Shown: in pieces, positions 35,246 through 44,293 of the stretch | Layout of the letters: each line of letters starts with the position of its first letter | Position numbering within the stretch: the stretch's first letter is position 1 | Made by a program: the position numbers and the translations under genes | Notes under the pieces: model-generated | Told to the model about the DNA's origin: nothing | Database searches by the model: none | Seen by the model: the letters and a program-made list of their open reading frames with translations, nothing else | Assembly: GCA_018466975.1 (NCBI GenBank) | Contig: CM031561.1 | Location: forward strand, 4,588,001 to 4,652,000 | Reading direction: 5' to 3' | DNA from: Sparassis latifolia | Taxonomy: Eukaryota; Basidiomycota; Agaricomycetes; Polyporales; Sparassidaceae | DNA length: 64,000 bases

Positions 35246-35418
35246 TGCAAGTTGTTTTGTACAAGTTGTTATTGTATTACAATCCTCTCAGACTGTCAGA
35301 CTGTTGTTAACAATAACTTTGACAATTGACAATAACTGGTGAGTAGTGAACAACACCTTGCTCAGCTACCTGCAGTATTGTTATACAATACTGGCCACCA
35401 CTGGTGTCCTGCTCATCC

Positions 35419-36306
35419 AGCCAGTAGTATCCAGTCATAGCAGAATTTCAGCAGTAATTCTGAGACTGTAAAAAAAGTATAAGGTGCCTAAATCCTTAGG
35501 CTCACCAGGGCTGCAGTGGACTCAATATATAGCCAAAACTAAGCTAAGACTGAGTGTGTACAGCTAGATGGTGAGTGTAAAGGATTAAAAGCAACTTGCT
35601 TAGATAATCAGTAATCAGTCCATAATGAGTAACAGTCATCAGAACTAACCTGTTACATTCCCTCTCAAGACCCCTACCTTTGTGCTGGACCGGAGATGCT
35701 GTTTGGATGTTCCTTGTGGTTCAGGACAAGTAGCATATGTTTTCATCTCTTTCCCCTTACTTTACCATTCATCTCCATCTCTTGCATACAATGTTCTCCT
35801 CACCACTGGCTTTCCCTATTTTTCCATTAGTTCCAGACCATTGCGACTCTTTCCGATGTCAGGATCCATCATCCGACATTTCATGACTTCTGCATTTTTC
35901 CTCCCTTTTTCCCTCTCAATAAATACCTGCTGTATCTACATCAATTATCATCGAAAAGCAGCAGGGAGAAGTTCCCCTTTCACTTCAGATCACTGAGAAA
36001 CTGTGTTTACTGCGATAGTGACTTCGGACTGCGATATACCCCCACTGCGACACTGCGAAATAGTGAGACTGTGTACTGTGTTTAGAGACTGTGACACTGT
36101 GATAGTAACATTGCAATAGTGACATAGCGATACTTCGAGCTGCGATATACCATCAGTGAATACTGTGTTTCCTCATAGCATTTCCATCACAGATACTTCC
36201 CCTCCACTTGCGATTTAGTTCATCTTCACCTGCAAGTTTGGCAATTCTGACGCGATCTCAGCTTCTCATTCTCTGACTTTTTGTAACTTCATTGTATTTT
36301 GTCACC
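35419..36306. other. Non-coding, degenerate short repeats
   Basis: Between about 35950 and 36170 variants of CTGCGATAGTGAC, CTGCGATATACC and CTGTGACACTGTGATAG recur in an imperfect array. No coding gene is supported. The retrotransposon LTR begins at 36307. Confidence 0.5.
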
Positions 36307-36947
36307 TGTTACAACGCTCCCCACTTGTGGCGCGTCTTTTCTTTTTCTTTTCCTTGTTCCCTTTATGCTACCAGACCACGTGATCCAACACGTGACTCAT
36401 TGGAGCGCAACCTCCGATTCTTTACCCAGATGTCCAGAACCCCTAGTCTAGGGTTACACCAGATCCAACTCCAGACCTTCTTCTTATCGCGCATGCAAGA
36501 CGTGCATGTACGCCTCATCTTTACCTCATTCTGATACACGACTCGTTACCCCCATTAGTACTGATTATCTCTCACGACCTTACTCAGCTTTCTCATACAT
36601 ATTACTTCCTCGCTGTTACCTTGCCCAGATATCGTTTCACCTTATCTAGCCAATGAACGATCTTGCATTACTGCGTAGTACTGCGGATACCTTTTGTATA
36701 AGTAAACGACCTTGTCGAGCTGGATCCCCATCTCGACCTGGTTACCATTAAACCAGCTTTTCACTTGCCTTTGACTGAGATCGACCGTCAGTAGCAGACA
36801 GCTACTACGAGTCATAAGAACGAACTCTGATCGACCTTCAGTGCGAGGACATCGCCAGAAGTGTCACTTGAACGGACTTGTGTCTTAAACTAAGACCTTG
36901 TCTCGTGATGACTCGACTAGACGCTCGTGTTTCGCTGCCGCGTAACA
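36307..36947 (+). repeat. 5' LTR
   Basis: Starts TGTTACAACGCTCCCC and ends CGCTGCCGCGTAACA, giving 6-bp inverted ends TGTTAC/GTAACA. It contains a TATA element (36697-36702) and, 33 bp on, the predicted RNA start. Confidence 0.97.
36697..36702 (+). promoter_or_regulatory. LTR TATA box
   Basis: TATAAG in TTTTGTATAAGTAAACGACC. It lies 33 bp before ATCTCGACCT (36730), the segment complementary to the primer site, and is present unchanged in the 3' LTR. Confidence 0.55.
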
Positions 36948-36949
36948 TT

Positions 36950-36959
36950 AGGTCGAGAT
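36950..36959 (+). other. Predicted self-primer binding site
   Basis: AGGTCGAGAT begins 3 nt after the 5' LTR and is the exact reverse complement of ATCTCGACCT at 36730-36739 inside the LTR; two G-U pairs could extend the duplex to 12 bp. No sequence starting with TGG, as needed for pairing with a tRNA 3' CCA end, is found at the LTR edge. This matches the self-priming layout known for Tf1/sushi-type elements. Confidence 0.6.
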
Positions 36960-37288
36960 CTTATTACTCTCTGTGACTTCCTAGAGTCTAACAACGAACT
37001 ACCGACCGGACCGAACCTTGAAGACTGAACAATACACCCGATTCGATTGCTAAAGCACCGTTTGAGATTACTCTGTAATCGAGGTAGCTGAAGGGATAGA
37101 CTGATCACTCATCTTCGGAGAGGGGTCTGTCCGAGAGACCAATAGGCCGAGGAGGCTGAGGTAATCACTCGAGCAATCAGCAAATAGGTGTATTAGTTTG
37201 AAGACAGAAGACACTCTACGGGCTTGTTAGCCGACGACGAACGAACCCACTTAGTTAAGGACAGTGTGCAGTCTACGTGTAGACGTAG

Positions 37289-38642
37289 GTCACACAGGAG
37301 AATTTATCCACGCTGGATTTGAACTTTATCAACCCGACTGCTCTTCCCAAGCAATACATCGATCTCCTTCCATCTCAGGCAGAGTGGGACGCACAGAGGA
37401 ACGTACACGTTTTAAACGGACGACCTTTACTCATCAGACCAGATCAACACATTGATCACCCAAGTGGTGACTACGAAGCAGGCCTACCCCATAACGTTGG
37501 AGGGCTTGTACTATCACACATCGCAGACAGCGGCATACCTATCTCTTATCCAGGAGAAAGACCAGACGCCCTTGGAACCTCCTGTCCAGGATCCCGCACC
37601 CCAACCGATTCTTGCACCAATCATATCCGATTACATACCACCGATGGCTACAGTTACCATGGATGAAGGACGTCACCATGTCAGCCAGAAGGAACTTAGT
37701 TTTAGAAAACCCGAGATCTTCAACGGTTCAGACCGTTCGAAGCTTAGGGAATTTATAAACCAATGCAAGAATTACATGGCCAGAAATAGCCATGTCTACC
37801 AGGAGGACAATCAGAAGATCGCATTCGTGCTATCGCACATGCAAGGAGGAACAGCAGGATCATGGGCACAGAGCTTCATAGAAACGGAACTCACCAATGA
37901 CGACTTCCTTTCTTATGGGAGTTGGAGAGACTTCATTGCGAGTGTGAACAAAGCATTTGGCGATGAAAATATTGAAGAAACCGCTCGTACTTTGCTGCGT
38001 AACATCAAGCAAGGAACTCGTACTGCGGACAACTACATTGCCGAATTCCGATCGATTGAATCCAAGGCGAAATTAGAAGATGCCGGAAATATCGAGTATT
38101 TCAAGTGGGGTCTTAACGACCCACTCCGACAAAGGATATATGGGATGGAAAGCATGCCCAAGACACTTGACAAGTGGTATGAATACGCCTCACGGTTTGA
38201 TAACCAATGGAGATCTGCTCAGATCTTCAAGCGAGGAGCCACTACGACGACGCGAGGAAAGGGCCGATCTGTCCATCGTCCCTACTACTCGGCTTCTGCA
38301 AAGGATCCAAACGCGATGGATGTTGATCGTGTCAATATCTCGCGCTTATCCCCAGACGAGCGACAGAAGAGAATGAAAGAAGGATTATGTTTCCTATGCG
38401 GAAAGAAGGGCCATATAGCCAACGACAGACAATTTCACCCCCAGTCTGAAAGTTTCACCCGTGCTAGAACAATACAGCCCGGGTTAGACACAGACACGAT
38501 CACATGGATCAAGAAGATGCGAGAAGACCTCGCACAGAAGAAGGAGACGTCGAAGGAAGAAACCAGAGAGGAACAGATCGCCTATGTGCGAAACGTCTTC
38601 AACGACATGACTGACGAAGAACGAACCCAATTGGGTTTTTGA
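37289..38642 (+). CDS. gag: Retrotransposon Gag
   Basis: The main frame is open from 37416 to the TGA at 38640-38642 (first ATG in frame at 37644). It contains a retrotransposon gag core with [47 protein letters not shown] and [15 protein letters not shown]. The zinc knuckle reads [14 protein letters not shown]: the final cysteine is replaced by arginine. The likely N-terminal part ([18 protein letters not shown] to RPLLIRPDQ) lies in another frame (37289-37450) without an ATG, so either the 5' end is frameshifted or a start/splice event is missed. Gag forms the particle; the defective knuckle could weaken RNA packaging. It overlaps pol by 4 nt through a -1 slippery site. Confidence 0.85.
38633..38639 (+). 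promoter_or_regulatory. -1 ribosomal frameshift site GGGTTTT
   Basis: In the gag frame the bases read TTG GGT TTT TGA, so GGGTTTT fits the X XXY YYZ heptamer exactly and abuts the gag stop. Slipping back one base gives GGG TTT TTG AGA, which is the pol frame. Seven bases later ACGGCC can pair with GG-A-CCGT (bulged A) across a 13-nt loop, a possible stimulatory stem. Confidence 0.75.
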
Positions 38643-41600
38643 GACAACGGCCACTAGTAATGCATGGACCGTCGCATCTTACCGTATCTCCCCTCGTTAT
38701 TTGTAACACTAGCGGAAATTCAATCACTGTGAATATTTCGTTGGGAGAGAAGGAAGACGTTACAACAGAAGCCTTGATCGATTCCGGTGCAGCCGAAACG
38801 TTCATGAACATTCGTTTTGCGGAAGAAAACGATTTCATCAGATGGGAATTACCAAAACCGATTACAGTCATGAATGCAGATGGCACACCAAATCAAATGG
38901 GCACCATTACTCATTGTACCTGGAAGATGATGAAAATCGGAGGAAGGAAGACGCTTACTCGCTTCCTCTTGACCGGCATTGGCAAAGAAAACATACTTCT
39001 CGGCATGCCGTGGCTTAAACGCCTCAATCCGATGATCAACTGGGAAACCGGTGACTTTTGGTTTGGTAAAGACACCAAATGGCCACCGAAACCCACCGTC
39101 GAAGATGCACCAGATGAAGAAGTTTCGATTTTCAAGGAAGATGGACTCCCAGAGTTAATCACCACCGAAACTTCCCCTACCTCGTTTAGACATTCGGAGT
39201 CTATTAGAGAAATCATGGCCGATAACACTGAGCGTGGCGAGTTACCCGCAGTGCGGAATGATACTGAACCAGATGACCCACCATCAGAAACCCCTATGGA
39301 TCAGCTCGATGACGACGATCAAATTATATCCTATATCGCAGGAGAGCCAGTCATTGGGATATTTGAATCCATCAGGAAGGAGTCACCTTTGACGAATGAA
39401 GAGACTGAAACTGCAGTCTTCACCATACGAAGAGGCCCCGCCATTGGAAGAATGACACACAGTACTCGATCCCCATTATTCTGTAATGCACAGAATACGG
39501 TCTTTTACAAACCATCCGGTAAATCACAAGAATTGGCACAACAGGCACACAAGGAAGCATCAGCTGTAGACAAACCCAAAACCGTCGAGGAGTTGGTCCC
39601 CAACTACCTCCACGATTTGAAGTCCGTCTTTGAAAAGAAAGCAGCTGAACGCTTTCCAGAAACCAGGCCTTGGGACCACGCCATTGACTTGAAACCCGAT
39701 TTTATTCCACGCGACTGTAAAGTCTATCCGTTATCGCTCAAAGAACAAGGAGCGATGGATGACTTCCTGGAAGAAAATCTGCGAAAAGGATACATCCGAC
39801 CGTCGAAATCTCCCATGGCTTCACCATTTTTCTTCGTAGGAAAGAAAGACGGAGCACTACGTCCCTGTCAGGATTACCGATACCTGAATGAAGGGACGGT
39901 GAAGAACGCCTATCCTCTTCCGCTCATCTCTGACCTTATGGATCAATTCAAAGGTGCATCGATCTTTACAAAAATGGATTTACGCTCCGGATATAACAAC
40001 GTCAGAATCAAAGATGGTGACCAATGGAAGGGCGCATTTAAGACAAATCGCGGACTTTTCGAACCTATGGTCATGTTCTTTGGACTCTGCAACTCCCCGG
40101 CGACTTTCCAAATGATGATGAATGCACTCTTCAAGGACATGATCGATGAGGGATGGATAGTCATTTACATGGATGATATCCTCATCTTCTCAAACGATTT
40201 GGAAGAACATCACGTTCGAACCCGACGCGTACTCCAACGACTCGAAGACAACGACTTATTCCTTAAACCAGAAAAGTGTTTCTTTGACGTTAAAGAAGTC
40301 GAATTCCTAGGCATGATCATTCGAGAAAACTACATTGGCATGGACCCTATCAAACTTAAAGGAATTGCAGAATGGCCTGAACCAAGCACGGTAAAAGGTG
40401 TTCGCTCTTTCCTAGGGTTTGGAAACTTCTATCGGAAGTTTATTGCCAACTTCTCGGATATTGCCAAACCATTGACGAATCTTACGCGCACTGCCGCTGG
40501 ATCCCCACCCTTTGAATGGACGACAGAATGTCAGACAGCTTTCGACATGTTGAAGCAACGATTCAGTACCGCACCAGTACTGTTACTGCCTGACAAGGCA
40601 AAACCCTTTATTGTTGAATCCGACGCCTCCAAGTTTGCTATGGGTGCAGTTTTACGCCAAGCCGACATCAATGGAGACCTCCATCCTTGTGCCTACATTT
40701 CACAGACGTTCAATCCAGCTGAACGGAACTACGAAATCTACGACCGCGAACTCCTCGGAATCATTCGAGCCCTCACTGAATGGCGCCATTATCTTGAAGG
40801 CTCTCCCCATCCCGTCGAAGTTCGTAGTGATCACAAGAACCTCACGTACTTCCGTACAGCTCAGAAGTTAAACCGCCGACAAGCACGATGGAGTCTCAAA
40901 TTATCACAATTTGATCTTCACCTCATCCATGTCCCTGGCACTCAGATGATCCAATCTGATGCGCTATCTCATTGTAACGGACTCGATGACAGTGAAAATG
41001 ACAATGAAGATCGCGTTCTTTTACCCAACGCACTATTCGTGCGATCCATTTCCCCGACACTATTCGACGAAATCAGGAATCATGCAGCAAAAGACCTCAT
41101 TGTTCACGAAGCCCTCGAAGCGATTGCGCACAAAGGGCCATTTCCCATGAAATCATCGCTTTCTGACTGGGAAGTTCGCGATGGTGTCATCCTCTATAAG
41201 GGAAAGATCTACGTTCCACCATCCGAAACTCTTCGTCGTGACCTCGTTCGACTACATCACGACTCCCCTGCCATGGGTCACCCTGGAAAGTTCAATACTC
41301 TTGAACTGTTACGTCGTGAATTCTGGTGGCCCGGCATGTATACATTTGTCTACAATTATGTTGAAGGCTGTGCCGCCTGTCAACAAATGAAACCGAATAC
41401 TCATCCAACTCGTATTCCTTTGGAACCAATTCCCGCCAACCCACACGCATTACCATTTTCCTGTTGCACCACCGATTTTATTACCGACCTCCCCATTTCC
41501 AACGGTTTTGATTCAATTATGGTCGTAGTAGACCATGACCTTACGAAGGGGGTGATTCTTACGCCCTGCCTCAAAACGATCACAGCCGAAGGAACAGCCA

Positions 41601-42505
41601 AGATTTTTCATGACAAAGTATACTCGCGATTTGGATTACCCGACCGAATCATCTCGGATAGAGGACCTCAATATGCATCCAAGGTCTTCCAAGAGTTAAA
41701 TCGACTACTCCAGATCAGATCATCAATGAGCACAGCTTATCACCCTCAGACGGACGGAGAAACAGAGCGAGTCAACCAGGAGCTGGAAATCTATCTTCGA
41801 CTCTATTGTGGAAACAACCCTGAAACATGGGCCGACCGCCTGCCAGACCTCGAGTTTTGTCATAACACAAGGGAACACTCGGCACGGAAGATGAGCCCAT
41901 TCCGCATCATCATGGGATACGAACCACGTGGACTCCCTTCTGTATTTCCGACCACGAACATTCCATCGGTTGAATCCAGGCTTGACATGTTGCAGAAGAT
42001 AAGACTAGAAGCACTAGCCATGCACGAGTTAGCCCGACAACAGATGGCGGACCGAGTCAGACAAGGATCGCCGAAGTTTACACTAGGACAGAAGGTCTGG
42101 CTAGACTCGAGGAACCTGAAGGTCAATTACGCCTCGCGCAAGATAGCACCAAAGTGTGAGGGGCCATTCGAAATTGTCGAAGTCATCGGACCGGCCAACT
42201 ATCGTCTCAAACTCCTGAAGACCTGGCGAGTTCATCCCGTATTCCACGCCGCCCTTCTATCTCCTTATCGCGAAAACGACATACATGGTCCGAATTACAT
42301 GAACCCACCACCTGATGTCGTTGATAACGAAGAAGAGTACGAAGTCGAAGCCATCCTGAATCACAAGACGTACCGAGGTCATCTGAGATACTTAGTCAAG
42401 TGGAAGGGATATTCTTCAGCAGAAAACTCGTGGGAACCTACCCACAATTTACAGAATGCCAAGCGAATCCTCGATGCATATAAAAGGACCAGGGGAATCC
42501 AGTAG
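38639..42505 (+). CDS. pol: Pol polyprotein (PR-RT-RH-IN-chromodomain)
   Basis: 1,288 codons, uninterrupted and translated by -1 frameshift from gag (no ATG at its 5' end). The aspartic protease motif is [13 protein letters not shown] (about residue 42). Reverse transcriptase shows [14 protein letters not shown] and the catalytic YMDDILIFS (about residue 515). RNase H begins [16 protein letters not shown]. Integrase has the HHCC zinc module ([12 protein letters not shown] to CAACQQMK) and the DDE triad in [20 protein letters not shown] and [12 protein letters not shown]. The C terminus is a chromodomain, [20 protein letters not shown] with [14 protein letters not shown], expected to steer integration to marked chromatin. 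All catalytic residues I can check are present, so the enzyme set may be active. The stop is followed after 17 nt by the first small ORF. Confidence 0.97.
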   Translation: MRQRPLVMHGPSHLTVSPLVICNTSGNSITVNISLGEKEDVTTEALIDSGAAETFMNIRFAEENDFIRWELPKPITVMNADGTPNQMGTITHCTWKMMKIGGRKTLTRFLLTGIGKENILLGMPWLKRLNPMINWETGDFWFGKDTKWPPKPTVEDAPDEEVSIFKEDGLPELITTETSPTSFRHSESIREIMADNTERGELPAVRNDTEPDDPPSETPMDQLDDDDQIISYIAGEPVIGIFESIRKESPLTNEETETAVFTIRRGPAIGRMTHSTRSPLFCNAQNTVFYKPSGKSQELAQQAHKEASAVDKPKTVEELVPNYLHDLKSVFEKKAAERFPETRPWDHAIDLKPDFIPRDCKVYPLSLKEQGAMDDFLEENLRKGYIRPSKSPMASPFFFVGKKDGALRPCQDYRYLNEGTVKNAYPLPLISDLMDQFKGASIFTKMDLRSGYNNVRIKDGDQWKGAFKTNRGLFEPMVMFFGLCNSPATFQMMMNALFKDMIDEGWIVIYMDDILIFSNDLEEHHVRTRRVLQRLEDNDLFLKPEKCFFDVKEVEFLGMIIRENYIGMDPIKLKGIAEWPEPSTVKGVRSFLGFGNFYRKFIANFSDIAKPLTNLTRTAAGSPPFEWTTECQTAFDMLKQRFSTAPVLLLPDKAKPFIVESDASKFAMGAVLRQADINGDLHPCAYISQTFNPAERNYEIYDRELLGIIRALTEWRHYLEGSPHPVEVRSDHKNLTYFRTAQKLNRRQARWSLKLSQFDLHLIHVPGTQMIQSDALSHCNGLDDSENDNEDRVLLPNALFVRSISPTLFDEIRNHAAKDLIVHEALEAIAHKGPFPMKSSLSDWEVRDGVILYKGKIYVPPSETLRRDLVRLHHDSPAMGHPGKFNTLELLRREFWWPGMYTFVYNYVEGCAACQQMKPNTHPTRIPLEPIPANPHALPFSCCTTDFITDLPISNGFDSIMVVVDHDLTKGVILTPCLKTITAEGTAKIFHDKVYSRFGLPDRIISDRGPQYASKVFQELNRLLQIRSSMSTAYHPQTDGETERVNQELEIYLRLYCGNNPETWADRLPDLEFCHNTREHSARKMSPFRIIMGYEPRGLPSVFPTTNIPSVESRLDMLQKIRLEALAMHELARQQMADRVRQGSPKFTLGQKVWLDSRNLKVNYASRKIAPKCEGPFEIVEVIGPANYRLKLLKTWRVHPVFHAALLSPYRENDIHGPNYMNPPPDVVDNEEEYEVEAILNHKTYRGHLRYLVKWKGYSSAENSWEPTHNLQNAKRILDAYKRTRGIQ

Positions 42506-42522
42506 AGGAGAAGAAACCCGGA

Positions 42523-42699
42523 ATGACTACCACGACGGTTTTCCTCATCATCTTCCTAATCGTCCTCCACTGCACAACCCTCGCTTTTCTTTGGATCGTT
42601 CACCGAATCCTTATCAGACGACTTGTCGAACACACACTCTTCATGCGAGACAGCCCGCGCGCTGACGGCTGGGGTGATCAGAACGATGCCTGGAACTGA
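42523..42699 (+). CDS. Small single-span membrane protein ORF-A of the retrotransposon
   Basis: 58 codons from an ATG in good context (GGAATGA), 17 nt after the pol stop. Residues 5-30 are a strong hydrophobic span (VFLIIFLIVLHCTTLAFLWI), followed by a basic stretch RILIRRL and a polar acidic tail ending GWGDQNDAWN. The charge bias suggests the C terminus faces the cytosol. I know no named family. The ORF overlaps the start of ORF-B by 14 nt (the ATG of B is at 42686, the stop of A at 42697-42699), an arrangement suited to reinitiation or leaky scanning. It could be chance, but two consecutive ORFs of the same design make chance less likely. Confidence 0.55.
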   Translation: MTTTTVFLIIFLIVLHCTTLAFLWIVHRILIRRLVEHTLFMRDSPRADGWGDQNDAWN

Positions 42700-42835
42700 T
42701 CAGGCAGCTCTTATCTCTGTGGGAATACTCTTTATCGTCCAATGGATTTTCATCTATTTGATTATTACCCGGATCCACGACATTCCATTTCACATCACAG
42801 ATAACCGCGACCCCCTTAACGACCGAAAGGTATAA
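42686..42835 (+). CDS. Small single-span membrane protein ORF-B of the retrotransposon
   Basis: 49 codons from ATG 42686 (A at -3). Residues 7-29 are hydrophobic (ALISVGILFIVQWIFIYLII), followed by TRIHDIPFHITDNRDPLNDR. Size and layout mirror ORF-A, but the sequences are not clearly alike. The frame is open further upstream (to 42623) without hydrophobic sequence, so the ATG at 42686 is the natural start. It ends 26 nt before the ATG of the zinc-knuckle ORF. Possible roles are membrane anchoring of Gag, a viroporin-like or movement-like function; none is shown by the sequence. Confidence 0.5.
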   Translation: MPGTDQAALISVGILFIVQWIFIYLIITRIHDIPFHITDNRDPLNDRKV

Positions 42836-42837
42836 AA
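42830..42837 (+). promoter_or_regulatory. TATA-like element before ORF-C
   Basis: TATAAAAG at the end of ORF-B is followed by a purine run (GGGGGAGAAGACGA) and the ORF-C ATG at 42862. It could be a promoter for a subgenomic transcript or, through its purine run, an internal polypurine tract. The short distance to the ATG (about 30 nt) argues against a promoter unless the leader is minimal. Confidence 0.3.
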
Positions 42838-42861
42838 GGGGGAGAAGACGACATATCATCA

Positions 42862-43605
42862 ATGCCCACTTCCGCTATAGACGACCTCGTTCACAATATA
42901 CTCGCTGAAGTCGCCTCCACAATTATGAGCATACCTGCATCGCCTACGCTTGTCAATGGAGTACCCTCTCGAGCACAGACACCCTTTATCCGCACCTCAT
43001 CGCCCTCACCTTCCATCGAACTCAGTCACGCATCGGACGAACAAGAATTTGCCACACGTCTGGTCTCGGCTATCCGTGTTCCTGTCGACTTCACAGATAT
43101 CCTCGTCGCCTTACGAAATCGCCCGCAAGATCGACAAGCGGTGGTTTCCATGCAACGAGCATTAGAAATGGTCGAGTGGATGCAGACGGCCAGACAAGAG
43201 CTCATCGCAGCAGAAGAAAGGACGAGTAGAGCCCGAACCAGAGTCGACCAAGTCTGGTCGTTGATGCGCAGTACGGTCACTCGCACAGCACAGGAGATTT
43301 GGAGGGAGCATGGGGACGAAGACATCGGACACATCCTCGGATACACCACTAATGGAATACCCGCATCCACTCCTCGCTCGTCGCCAGAACCAATTCCCGT
43401 TCGACCTCGCCCTCCTCGTTCGCACGTACCCAGTGGACGATCTCCGTTATCCCAACCATCTTTCTCGACTGCATCCACTTCTTCGCGTCGCAGTCATCCC
43501 TACAGGAATGGACGTATCCCCGAACAAGGATCACGAACCAGCCGGCGGACATGCTACAGATGTGGAGGAGATCATTATGTCCGTGACTGCCCCCGACAAC
43601 GATGA
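42862..43605 (+). CDS. ORF-C: zinc-knuckle protein at the 3' end of the retrotransposon
   Basis: 247 codons from ATG. The N-terminal half is helical and polar (FATRLVSAIRVPVDFTDILV; MQRALEMVEWMQTARQEL; SRARTRVDQVWSLMRSTV, possibly coiled coil). The middle is rich in Pro/Ser/Arg, and the C terminus is RTCYRCGGDHYVRDCPRQR, a zinc knuckle of the CX2CX3HX4C type, just before the stop. It lies 26 nt after ORF-B and 47 bp before the 3' LTR. Knuckle plus basic Ser/Pro linker resembles a nucleocapsid, so it may be a second, separate nucleic-acid-binding structural protein. This matters because the knuckle of Gag has lost a ligand. Ordinary gypsy elements lack such an ORF here. Confidence 0.8.
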   Translation: MPTSAIDDLVHNILAEVASTIMSIPASPTLVNGVPSRAQTPFIRTSSPSPSIELSHASDEQEFATRLVSAIRVPVDFTDILVALRNRPQDRQAVVSMQRALEMVEWMQTARQELIAAEERTSRARTRVDQVWSLMRSTVTRTAQEIWREHGDEDIGHILGYTTNGIPASTPRSSPEPIPVRPRPPRSHVPSGRSPLSQPSFSTASTSSRRSHPYRNGRIPEQGSRTSRRTCYRCGGDHYVRDCPRQR

Positions 43606-43616
43606 AAATCACAATA

Positions 43617-43635
43617 TTTCTTGTGGGACAAGAAA
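43617..43635 (+). other. Perfect hairpin next to the 3' LTR
   Basis: TTTCTTGT-GGG-ACAAGAAA, an 8-bp perfect stem with a 3-nt loop, ends 17 bp before the 3' LTR. Immediately upstream of an LTR a polypurine tract is expected; the purines here are only GACGGGAG. Confidence 0.7.
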
Positions 43636-43652
43636 CGTTAGACGGGAGCTGA

Positions 43653-44293
43653 TGTTACAATGCTCCCCACTTGTGGCGCGTCTTTTCTTTTTCTTTTCCT
43701 TGTTCCCTTTACGCTACCAGACCACGTGATCCAACACGTGACTCATTGGAGCGCAACCTCCGATTCTTTACCCAGATGTCCAGAACCCCTAGTCTAGGGT
43801 TACACCGGATCCAACTCCGGACCTTCTTCTTATCGCACATGCAAGACGTGCATGTACGCCTCATCTTTACCTCGTTCTGATACACGACTCGTTATCCCCA
43901 TTAGTACTGATTATCTCTCACGACCTTACTCAGCTTTCTCATACATATTACTTCCTCGCTGTTACCTTGCCCAGATATCGTTTCACCTTATCTAGCCAAT
44001 GAACGATCTTGCATTACTGCGTAGTACTGCGGATACCTTTTGTATAAGTAAACGACCTTGTCGAGCTGGATCCCCATCTCGACCTGGTTACCATTAAACC
44101 AGCTTTTCACTTGCCTTTGACTGAGATCGACCGTCAGTAGCAGACAGCTACTACGAGTCATAAGAACGAACTCTGATCGACCTTCAGTGCGAGGACATCG
44201 CCAGAAGTGTCACTTGAACGGACTTGTGTCTTAAACTAAGACCTTGTCTCGTGACGACTCGACTAGACGCTCGTGTTTCACTGCCGCGTAACA
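43653..44293 (+). repeat. 3' LTR
   Basis: 641 bp, the same length as the 5' LTR, with 9 base differences, all transitions and 8 of them at CpG/TpG/CpA positions. Ends TGTTACAATGC...CACTGCCGCGTAACA. Confidence 0.97.

Larger units (their letters stand above)
32297..35418. mobile_element. 3.1-kb inverted-repeat structure with tRNA-like arms
   Basis: The left arm (about 32297-32635) is matched, inverted, by 35045-35418. Shared segments include GTTGTTCACTACTCACCAGT, AGAGGATTGTAATACAATAA, GTCTTCCGGATACAT and TATATAAGGCTACTGCC. Each arm contains the same tRNA-like core. The arms differ by small indels (about 30 bp missing on the left near 32508). The 2.4 kb in between is AT-rich, has no long frame and hosts a CATCAGG MITE at 33390-33605. 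It is either one large non-autonomous transposon or two head-to-head SINE-like copies. Confidence 0.7.
36307..44293 (+). mobile_element. Full-length Ty3/gypsy chromodomain LTR retrotransposon
   Basis: 7,987 bp bounded by two 641-bp LTRs (9 differences). The order is LTR, self-complementary primer site, gag, -1 frameshift, pol (protease, reverse transcriptase, RNase H, integrase, chromodomain), two small membrane-protein ORFs, a zinc-knuckle ORF, LTR. Pol is uninterrupted over 1,288 codons. The 5-bp flanks (TCACC on the left, GGGGA on the right) do not match, so the expected target duplication is missing. Domain order with integrase after RNase H and a C-terminal chromodomain places it with chromoviruses. 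The low LTR divergence implies fairly recent insertion, but the gag knuckle and gag 5' end look damaged. Confidence 0.95.

Noticed and set aside
35648..36109. Solo LTR starting TGTTACATTCCC and ending AGTAACA
   Set aside because: It shares only the terminal hexamers with the full LTR, the interior is different, and the flanks do not form a target duplication.
42523..42835. Reading the two small membrane ORFs as a remnant envelope gene
   Set aside because: They are far too short, lack signal peptide, cleavage site and ectodomain, and do not join into one frame.
42830..42848. Main polypurine tract of the retrotransposon
   Set aside because: The purine run is good but lies about 800 bp before the 3' LTR; plus-strand priming there would not define the LTR edge. 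At most an internal tract.
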